A stretch of 49,987 bases of DNA, taken from contig CAZEIM010000021.1 of assembly GCA_964512145.1 (NCBI GenBank), positions 1 through 49,987 on the forward strand, written 5' to 3'. Below the pieces are notes generated by a model. It was not told the origin of the DNA and did no database searches. It saw nothing but the letters and a program-made list of their open reading frames with translations. This document shows, piece by piece, positions 1 to 8,600 of the stretch. Source of the stretch: CAYOHR01 sp964512145. GTDB taxonomy: Bacteria; Bacteroidota; Bacteroidia; Flavobacteriales_G; JALEGO01. How positions within the stretch are numbered: position 1 is the stretch's first letter; every line of letters starts with the position of its first letter. The position numbers and the translations under genes were made by a program.

Positions 1-374
1 GCCTTGAAGAAAGAAATAATAATAAAGTTTTGGAAGTATTGGAAACACAACTTTCTGTGATTAAAAATGTACATCAATTAAGTCGATTTTACATTGCCTA
101 CGAGCCGGTTTGGGCAATTGGAACCGGAAAAATACCCACACAAAATGAAATTGCCGAGACACATGCATTTATAAAAAAATTAATGCACACATGGTTCGCT
201 CCGATAAGCTCAGAAATTCCAATTTTATACGGAGGTAGTTTTCATGAAAAAAATGCATCTTCCATATTATCTATTCATGATGTTTCTGGAGCTTTAATTG
301 GCGGAGCATCCTTAGATGAAAGTAAGTTTTCTGAAATAATAACCATTGCATCTTCTAAAAAAGAATATGTATAA
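1..374 (+). CDS. tpiA: Triosephosphate isomerase, C-terminal part (5' end outside window)
   Basis: Glycolytic and gluconeogenic enzyme that interconverts dihydroxyacetone phosphate and glyceraldehyde 3-phosphate in the cytoplasm. The reading frame is open from base 3 and reads LEERNNNKVLEVLETQL before the family signature YEPVWAIGTGK, whose Glu is the catalytic base. Downstream come the phosphate-binding loops YGGSF and LIGGASLD, close to the normal C terminus. About 124 codons are visible, roughly the last half of a usual 250-residue enzyme. The frame is continuous with the window edge, so the TTG at base 30 is not a start. The gene overlaps prmA by 8 bases, which suggests translational coupling. 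Identification is secure. Confidence 0.97.
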   Translation, partial: LEERNNNKVLEVLETQLSVIKNVHQLSRFYIAYEPVWAIGTGKIPTQNEIAETHAFIKKLMHTWFAPISSEIPILYGGSFHEKNASSILSIHDVSGALIGGASLDESKFSEIITIASSKKEYV

Positions 375-1212
375 AGAAGTTCGTCTTACCTATCAAAGTA
401 CAATTCCTGATTTTTCTGGGATTATAGTAGCCATGTTAAGCGAGATAGGTTTTGATATGTTTACAGAAGAACAAAATACAGTAAACGCTTATATTAATGC
501 AGATGTTTATAATGAAAAAATGGTTGCAGAAGTTTTTGAAACATTAAAAAAAATTGAATGCAATTTGGAAATAAATATTTTAAATATTGAAGAAATAAAT
601 TGGAACGAAGCATGGGAAAAATCATTTAACCCGATAGAAATAAAAAATAAATGTTTAATTAAAGCAAATTTTCATGGTGAATTATCCTATGAGTCAACAT
701 ATCCTTACGTAATCACCATACAGCCTAAAATGGCTTTTGGCACTGGACACCATGAAACTACAAGAATGATGATAGAGGGTATGTTTAAACTTTCTTTTGA
801 AAATACTATTGTGGCTGATATTGGATGTGGCAGCGGAATATTAGGAATATTAGCTTTAAAAATGAAGGCAAAACATGTAACATTTGTAGATATTGATACT
901 TGGGCTGTAGAAAATACTAATGAAAATATTAAACTCAATAACACATTCTCCAACTATTCCATTTATTTGGGAAATATAAATAAAATCATCGATAAAAAAT
1001 TTGATATTGTACTGGCAAATATTACAAAAAACTCAATCGTTCAAGAAATACCTGATTATCTAAATATAACGACTAAAAACGGGTATATTTTACACAGTGG
1101 TTTTTATGAGGATGACATTCCTGACATTCTAAAAGCATATAATCAACAAGTAAATATTATTTATACCTTTACCGAAAATCAATGGACTTGTATTGTACTG
1201 CAAAAAAAATAG
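367..1212 (+). CDS. prmA: Ribosomal protein L11 methyltransferase
   Basis: SAM-dependent methyltransferase that trimethylates ribosomal protein L11. The 281-residue protein has the PrmA hallmark MAFGTGHHETTRMM, then the SAM-binding motif DIGCGSGILGILALKM and a later ANITKNSI segment at the usual catalytic-loop position. I chose ATG 367 rather than an in-frame TTG at 346, because it gives the normal MYKEVRLTY N terminus and a short 8-base overlap with the tpiA stop. The N-terminal substrate-recognition part is short, as in Bacteroidota PrmA. Its 3' end overlaps the next gene by 31 bases. High confidence from the motif pair. Confidence 0.95.
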   Translation: MYKEVRLTYQSTIPDFSGIIVAMLSEIGFDMFTEEQNTVNAYINADVYNEKMVAEVFETLKKIECNLEINILNIEEINWNEAWEKSFNPIEIKNKCLIKANFHGELSYESTYPYVITIQPKMAFGTGHHETTRMMIEGMFKLSFENTIVADIGCGSGILGILALKMKAKHVTFVDIDTWAVENTNENIKLNNTFSNYSIYLGNINKIIDKKFDIVLANITKNSIVQEIPDYLNITTKNGYILHSGFYEDDIPDILKAYNQQVNIIYTFTENQWTCIVLQKK

Positions 1213-4200
1213 TATTCTTTTTACTTTTTATTTTGTTAGCAAACCTAAGCTACACGCAAGATAAAGAGTTGACTAAATTCTCAGAAGACTCTGTTAAATT
1301 TTTTGAAGAATTAAATAGGATGTTACGAGATGTAAGAAATAAAGAGGGGAAAGAAATTATGAAAGAATTTAAGACCATTTGGTACGGTGGTCAGTTTACG
1401 GAAGAAGACAGAAAAAAAATATATAAAACTTGTAATTTCTTTTTAAAGAAAAGACTAGATGCATTTCCTCATTTTAGTGGATATATAGAAACCGTAACGG
1501 GTTTTAAGACCGGAAATACTAGTAAAGATGATTTTGATGCATGGGTAATCAATTTAGAAAAACTAATTGATAGTAAAAACATTCGAAAACTAGAAGAATA
1601 CTTAGATTTTAGTGCCTCCTTCTTTAAAGAAAATGCATTATACACATCCAATGCCGTAAAATGGGTAGTGCAATCAAAAAAATTTATATTTGAATTCTCT
1701 GATGTGCCCTTTTTAATTTTCCCGGAAGCTACCTTAAAATGTTATTCGAAAGGTGATAGCGCAATCATTTACAACACTTCTGGAGTATATTACCCAACTT
1801 CACATACTTGGGAGGGCAAAAAAGGAAAAGTCCTTTGGCTCAGAGCTGGATTTCCAGAAAACAAAGTATATGCCGAATTATCTAAATATACGTTAAACAC
1901 TCGAAGTCCTGAATATTCTGCAGATTCTGTTATATTTCATAATTATTACTGGTTTAAAAAGCCTTTATTGGGGAAATTAATAGAAAAAGTTTTAGCAAAT
2001 GTTGATACTGCAAATGCTATTTATCCTGAATTTTTTTCTTACGAAAAAAAGTTTGAAATACCTAATATTATTAAAAACGTTGACTATATTGGTGGATTTA
2101 CACAAAAAGGGGCTAAATTTATAGGCTCAGGGGACGAAGATGAAAATGCTAAAATTATTATTTACAGGGAAAATAAACCGTTTATTATTAGTTACTCTCA
2201 TTTTTTCACCATTCGACCGGATAAAATAAACTCAAACGAATGTAAAACGATTATTTACATTAATGAAGACTCTATTACACATCCGAAGTTGGATATGTCA
2301 ATAGTTACTAAATCTAATACATTAACCCTTATAAGAAAAGAGGAAGGATTAAGCAAAACGCCATTTTTCAACACATTTCATAATGTTGAAATGTATTTTG
2401 AGCAAATAAAATGGAAGTTAGATGAGCCAACCATGTATTTTGGACCATTAGCCGGAACGGTAACAAGCGATGCCTTATTAGAATCAAAAGATTTTTATCG
2501 GCAAGACCAGTTTGACCGACTGATGGGTATTGATGAAAAAAATCCCTTAAACATAGTATTAAATTGTTCAAGAAAAAATAATAATGTAAAAAAACTTCCT
2601 TTAAAAGAATTTGCTAAATGTTTTGGCGTTTCTGAATCTCAGGCTAAATCATATTTATTAAAATTAACCACATTAGGTTTTGTTGAATACGATTTGAATA
2701 CAGATGAAATTGAATTAAAAGACAAAACAAGACACTATGTGTTTGCCAATGCACAAAAAGAAGACTATGACATGATTCAGTTTAATTCTTCCACTAAAGA
2801 CGGTAAAAACAATGCTTCTTTAAACTTGCTGAATAACGAAATTAGGCTTGATGGAGTTGAGTTTATTCTATTAAGCGACTCACAAAAAGTATATGTATAT
2901 CCCGAAAACCAAAAAATTGTTTTGAAAAAAAACAGAGATTTTGCTTTTGAAGGTGCTGTAAATGCAGGTGGCTTTGAGTATTTTGGCAAGGAATTTCTAT
3001 TTGAATACGACAAGTTCAAAATCAATATGCCTGTTATTGATTCATCGCGTTTATATGTTAGGGTTGGACAAAAAGACGATAGAGGAAGAGAAATAGAAAG
3101 CAGAGTTCGTTCTACTATTGAAAATATGAATGGAGAGTTGTTAATTGACCATCCTGCAAATAAATCAGGATTTAAGGCTATCGCAAAATATCCCGTATTC
3201 AGAAGTTTTGGAAATTCTTATGTATACTATGAGAAAAAATCGATATTCAATAATGTGTATAAAAGAGATCATTTTTACTTCAGACTTAATCCCTTTGAAA
3301 TGGACAGTTTAGATAACTTTAACCTTAGAACGCTAAGTTTTGATGGGAGTTTTACATCAGCCGATATTTTTCCGGAATTTGATGAAAAACTGGTTTTAAT
3401 GAACGATTTATCCTTAGGATTTATTCGAAAAACACCTTCGGGAGGTTTTCCTGCATATAAAGGGAAAGGAACCTATCAAAATGATATTATATTAAGCAAT
3501 CGAGGATTGAGAGGTGACGGAATACTTAATTACTTAACATCAACCATTGAATCAAATGATTTTATCTTTTTTCCTGATTCCATGAATACTATCGCTAAAA
3601 ATTTTGAAATTGAAGAAAGAACATCAGGAATTGAATTACCTCCCGTAAGTGCTCAGGATGTAAAAATTCATTGGGAACCTTACAGGGATTTTATGGATAT
3701 CAGCAGTACCGAAAAACCCATTGCTATGTACGATGGAAGTAAATTTACTGGTACCCTCACAAATAAACCAGAAGGCTTAACAGGAAATGGAATGCTAGCA
3801 TTTCAAAAAGCTGAAATTGAATCGGATTTAATGAAATTTAAATTTAGTGAATTTGATGCTGATACTGCCGAATTTAGACTAAGATCTAGCTTAACTGCAG
3901 AAGATGATAATGCCTTATCTTTTGCCACAAACAATGTAAAAGCCCATATCGATTTTAAAGCCAGAAAAGGAGATTTTTTAGCGAATGGAGGAGGGAGTTT
4001 TGTTGAATTTCCTATAAATAAATATATCGCCTTTATGGATAAGTTTACTTGGTATATGGAAAGTGAGGATATTGAATTATCAGCCACAACAAAAGTTAAA
4101 GATGAAATGCAAGGTGTAGAATTAGAAGGATCTGAATTTATATCTACTCATCCAAATCAAGACTCCTTAAGATTTTACTCTGCTGCAGCACGTTACGATA

Positions 4201-5681
4201 TTAAAAACCATATTGTATATGCTAAAAAAGTAAAATATATAAACGTTGCAGATGCCTTAGTATATCCCGATTCTGAAAAAGTAACCATTTTACCTGATGC
4301 TAAAATACAAACCCTTTTAAATGCTCAAATATTAGCTAATAGTACCGAAAAATTTCATAAAATTTATAACGCTACATTAAATATTGAAGGAAGATATGCG
4401 TATAAAGGATCAGGGTATTATGATTATCTAGATGAAAACAAAAAATCACAATCAATCTATTTTGCAGACATTAAAGTAGATGCCGAGCGACAAACAACCG
4501 GCATTGGCACGGTAAGTACATCGGATAATTTTACCCTTAGTCCACAGTTTGAATATAAGGGGGATGTTCTTTTATTCGCAAGTCAAAAAAATTTAACATT
4601 CGATGGCAACAGCCGATTAACACATAGTTGCGAAAAAATCCCTAGAGGATGGTTTAGATTTAAAGGAGAAATTGATCCCAACGATTTATATATTCCCATC
4701 GAAAAAATATTGCGAAACGAAGAAAAAAATCCAACTGCTGCAAGTATCATGATTAAAAATGACTCAGCGCATATTTATCCTAGGTTTGTTGGTCCTGCTA
4801 AAAAATATTCAGATATTGAAATGGTACATGCCGATGGTTTTATATATTATGATAAACCTACTTCTTATTACAAAATCTCAAACATAGCTAAAATAAACGA
4901 AATTTCACTACCGGGTAATTATGTGAGCTTAAATACTAGTACTTGCGATATGTATGTAGAAGGAAAAGTAGATTTAGGCGTTGACTTAGGTATTGTTAAA
5001 ATAAATTCGGTTGGAAATGTAACATACCTAAATTCAAATGATAGTACCATAGTGGATGCTATGCTATTATTTGACTTTGTATTTGATAATAATGCACTAG
5101 GTTATATATCTAAACAAATGGAAAAAAACCCATCACTCGATGGGGTAACATTTGATAGAACAGTATTTGAAAGAGGCTTACAGGAATATGTTGGAAAAGA
5201 GAATGCTGATAAACTTATATCTCAATTAAACTTATACGGTGAGTTTAAAAAATTTCCCGACTCTTTAAATAAAACATTATTTATAAATCATATTACCATG
5301 TATTGGGATCAAAATACCCGATCATTTAAATCAATAGGAAAAATTGGCATTGGAAGTATAGGTAAAGATCAGATAAATAAATACGTAGAAGGACAAATTG
5401 AAATTGTTAAAAAGCGTACCGGTGATATGTTATTCATGAATTTAGAAATAGATAATACCAATTGGTATTTTTTTAATTATAACAGAGATATTATGTATGT
5501 ATTATCCTCTCAAGCAGAGTTTAATAATATAGTTAAAGATGTTAAATCTGATAAAAGAAAAGTAAAATATGGAAAAGGTAAAACCTATACTTTTCAATTA
5601 TCTAGTCCTAAAAAACGAACTGATTTTATTCGAAAATTTAAAGAAAGTCAAGAAAGTATTAACGAAGAAAACGATGACTAA
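1182..5681 (+). CDS. Very large exported protein of unknown function (1499 aa)
   Basis: I do not recognise a characterised family. The start at ATG 1182 overlaps prmA by 31 bases but supplies a clean signal peptide (hydrophobic FFLLFILLANLSYTQ, cleavage expected near residue 25). Residues about 30-170 look helical. About 473-505 resembles a helix-turn-helix or winged-helix segment (GVSESQAKSYLLKL). The rest is rich in predicted beta strands, with recurring phrases on scaffolds such as FAFEGAVNAGGFEYFGKEF and GKGTYQNDIILSNRGLRGDG. This could be an elongated beta-sheet or beta-solenoid envelope protein, vaguely like OstA/AsmA-type lipid-transport scaffolds, but that is only an impression. It ends in a charged tail without a T9SS sorting domain. 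The next gene follows after 6 bases, so the two giant proteins are probably co-expressed. Confidence 0.9.
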   Translation: MDLYCTAKKIVFFLLFILLANLSYTQDKELTKFSEDSVKFFEELNRMLRDVRNKEGKEIMKEFKTIWYGGQFTEEDRKKIYKTCNFFLKKRLDAFPHFSGYIETVTGFKTGNTSKDDFDAWVINLEKLIDSKNIRKLEEYLDFSASFFKENALYTSNAVKWVVQSKKFIFEFSDVPFLIFPEATLKCYSKGDSAIIYNTSGVYYPTSHTWEGKKGKVLWLRAGFPENKVYAELSKYTLNTRSPEYSADSVIFHNYYWFKKPLLGKLIEKVLANVDTANAIYPEFFSYEKKFEIPNIIKNVDYIGGFTQKGAKFIGSGDEDENAKIIIYRENKPFIISYSHFFTIRPDKINSNECKTIIYINEDSITHPKLDMSIVTKSNTLTLIRKEEGLSKTPFFNTFHNVEMYFEQIKWKLDEPTMYFGPLAGTVTSDALLESKDFYRQDQFDRLMGIDEKNPLNIVLNCSRKNNNVKKLPLKEFAKCFGVSESQAKSYLLKLTTLGFVEYDLNTDEIELKDKTRHYVFANAQKEDYDMIQFNSSTKDGKNNASLNLLNNEIRLDGVEFILLSDSQKVYVYPENQKIVLKKNRDFAFEGAVNAGGFEYFGKEFLFEYDKFKINMPVIDSSRLYVRVGQKDDRGREIESRVRSTIENMNGELLIDHPANKSGFKAIAKYPVFRSFGNSYVYYEKKSIFNNVYKRDHFYFRLNPFEMDSLDNFNLRTLSFDGSFTSADIFPEFDEKLVLMNDLSLGFIRKTPSGGFPAYKGKGTYQNDIILSNRGLRGDGILNYLTSTIESNDFIFFPDSMNTIAKNFEIEERTSGIELPPVSAQDVKIHWEPYRDFMDISSTEKPIAMYDGSKFTGTLTNKPEGLTGNGMLAFQKAEIESDLMKFKFSEFDADTAEFRLRSSLTAEDDNALSFATNNVKAHIDFKARKGDFLANGGGSFVEFPINKYIAFMDKFTWYMESEDIELSATTKVKDEMQGVELEGSEFISTHPNQDSLRFYSAAARYDIKNHIVYAKKVKYINVADALVYPDSEKVTILPDAKIQTLLNAQILANSTEKFHKIYNATLNIEGRYAYKGSGYYDYLDENKKSQSIYFADIKVDAERQTTGIGTVSTSDNFTLSPQFEYKGDVLLFASQKNLTFDGNSRLTHSCEKIPRGWFRFKGEIDPNDLYIPIEKILRNEEKNPTAASIMIKNDSAHIYPRFVGPAKKYSDIEMVHADGFIYYDKPTSYYKISNIAKINEISLPGNYVSLNTSTCDMYVEGKVDLGVDLGIVKINSVGNVTYLNSNDSTIVDAMLLFDFVFDNNALGYISKQMEKNPSLDGVTFDRTVFERGLQEYVGKENADKLISQLNLYGEFKKFPDSLNKTLFINHITMYWDQNTRSFKSIGKIGIGSIGKDQINKYVEGQIEIVKKRTGDMLFMNLEIDNTNWYFFNYNRDIMYVLSSQAEFNNIVKDVKSDKRKVKYGKGKTYTFQLSSPKKRTDFIRKFKESQESINEENDD

Positions 5682-5687
5682 AGAATT

Positions 5688-8600
5688 ATGAAACAGAAAA
5701 GAGTACAACATATTATTTTTCAAAGTGCCGTACTGCTCTTTCTTTTATCTATTCAACTTAATTCATTTTCTCAACAATTAAGCGAAAGTGATATTAAAAA
5801 AAAGGCAGATGATTTATTTGAGGCAGAAAAATATTCTGAAGCCCTTCCTTTATATACTCAATTATCTAGTAATTTTCAAAACCAACCAGAATATTTATAT
5901 AAAATTGGTGCATGTAAATTATTTGTTGAAAACGACAAAAAAAACGCCTTGTTTTTTCTAGAAACAGCATTAAAAAAATCGGGAAATGAATTTCCCGATT
6001 TAAATTATTACTTAGGTAAAGCATATCATCTTCAATACCGGTTTTCCGATGCTATTGCATATTATAAAAAATATCAGCAAACAGGTAAAAAAAGAGGAAA
6101 AATTCCGGTAGAACGTGAAATTGAAATGTGTGAACAAGGGAAAAAATTATTGAATAATATAACGGATATGGTAGTGTCTGAAAAAAAACTATTAAGTATT
6201 GAAGATGCCTATAAAGGCTATTCATTAGCTGGGACAAAAGGAAAAATATTAAAAGTACCTCAGGAATTTATTAGTAAAAAAGATAAGGAAAATAATCACT
6301 CAACAGTAATGTACAGTTATCCGGGTATTAAAACTCTTTACTTTTCAAGTTATGGAGAAAATGGAAATAATAAAGATATTTTTAGCATTAATAAAGATGA
6401 ATCTGGAAATTTTTCTAATCCTATAAATGTAGGGGTTGTAATAAACACTAAATATGATGAGGATTTTCCAATGATGCACCCAAATGGTCGATCCTTGTAT
6501 TTTGCATCTAAAGGGCATACTAGTATGGGGGGATACGATATTTTTAAATCAGAACTAGACACAAATACCGGAAAATGGAGCACCCCAATAAATTTGGATT
6601 TTGCTATTAGTTCTCCAGGGGATGATTTTTTATTTTTAGTAGATTCATTAGAGCAAAATGCAGTATTCTCCTCAACGCGTGAAGCTCCAGCCGGAAAAAC
6701 CCATGTATATAAAGTTAAACTTACCAGAATTCCGGTTCAATCCACTCTGTTAAAGGGAACTTTTGCATCAGCTTATGGGAAAAATGCTAAAATAACCATA
6801 AAAAATACTGTAACTGACCAAACTGTAACTGAAATAACAACTGACTCATCTGGAAATTATATCCTACCATTAACAAATGGTGGAAAATACACATTTTTAA
6901 TTGATGCACAAAACTCCAAATCAATCCATTCAGGCGTAATAGTATTACCTAAATTAGACCAATTGGCATATTTAGAACAAAATATTAATCTTGATTTACT
7001 GGGTAACGAAGAAACACTTAAAATTATCAACGATTTTGAAAAACCAAATCCTATTACAAGTGACGAAATGAAAGCCTTATTGCTCGAGCAAAAAGAAAAG
7101 CTAGAAGTGAATGAGTCGGAAATGATTTCAATGATTGAAAATTCACTTTCGTATTCATCCGGACCAAAAGAAATTACATTTAGTGATGAAGATACAGAAA
7201 CTATTAAGTGGGCCAATCAAGAAGCTGAGGAAAAATTAAGACAAGCCATGATGCTTAAAGAAAAAATGAATGTTTTAACAAACACAAGCGATCTTGAATT
7301 AAAAAAGAAATTAGAAGAAAAAATTGAACAACTGCAAAAAGATGCTGAAGAATTAAAAACGATTGCTCAAAATGTTTCAGTAAATGATAAGAGTAGTTTA
7401 GATAAAATTAAACAAAAACAATCCGCTAATAACGTAAACAGCAATGTATTAGAAAATCTGTATACAGATGATCTACAAAAAATAGAACAAGAATTATCTT
7501 CCGTTGAAAAAAATATTATCTCGCTTTCCGATGAAAAAAAAGCCCTTGAAGAAGAAATAAAAATTGTAAACGAAAACTTAACAAAAGCCAAGAAAAAAGA
7601 TAAACCTGCTTTAGAAAACCAGAAAAATGCTTTAAATGAAGAGTTACAACAAACAGAGCAACAACTAACCCAAGAAATAAATAAAAAAGAAAATTTAACA
7701 TCTCAACAACAAAATATTGAAGAACAAAACAAGTTAGCGAATGCCCGTTTAAATGAGGCTTCAACCAATATTGAAACTAATAATACCAATGTAAATACTA
7801 ATGATACCATACAACAGTTAACCTATAATGAGTATAACAAGCAAATTCAAGTAAAAGATTCTGCCTACATTCCTTATTACGAAAATATTATTGCGAACAT
7901 AGAATCCTCTGTAAACATAGATAATACTACAAAGGCTAAACAAAAAATGGACGTATATGAACAGTGGATAGAAAAAATTGATGAAAACATATTTCAAAAC
8001 GAGCAAAAAATAAATAATTTACCGGATAATGATGTGAATAAAGAACAATTAATTATTCAAAACAAAGAGCTTATTGGATTAAAAAATGACTTGTCTTCTA
8101 AATTAATGAATGAGCAAGATAAGGCAACTATTACGGTAGAAAAAACAGAACAAGTGATCGTAAATGGAGAAACTATATTAAAAAATCAGTCTACATATTA
8201 TATCGAAGAAGCAACCTATGTGTCTGAAATAAAAAATATTGACCCAAAATTAGCGAATATTCTAAAACCTTATAAATATACCTCCGAAGCGAACGACACC
8301 TTATCGGAAAAAGAACGGATTGAATACCTAAAAAATGTAAACGATAAGGAATTAGAAACTATCCAACAACATATAACATCGCTTCAAGATAAAATGAAAG
8401 ATCCAAATTCAATGGAAGCTAATTTATCTTCTAATGATATTAAGTTAGATTTAATGAAAGCCTTACAAAAATCAAAAGAAAATAAGCAAAAAGAATATAT
8501 TCAATATTTAAATCAGCAGGAGGCACAACAAATTACTGAAAACAACCGAAAAATGATTTCAGAATTAAGAGATCAAAAAAGACAAGAAAATATAAATTCA

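Noticed and set aside
2599..2700. Helix-turn-helix segment in the 1499-residue protein as evidence for a regulator
   Set aside because: The protein has a signal peptide and a beta-rich body, so DNA binding is unlikely; the resemblance may be incidental.
7516..7764. Reverse-strand open frames within the long coiled-coil gene (also 6857-7216, 7367-7591, 7818-8006)
   Set aside because: They lie antisense to a long continuous gene with clear domain content and have hydrophobic, low-complexity translations typical of the complement of Lys/Glu/Asn-rich coding sequence.
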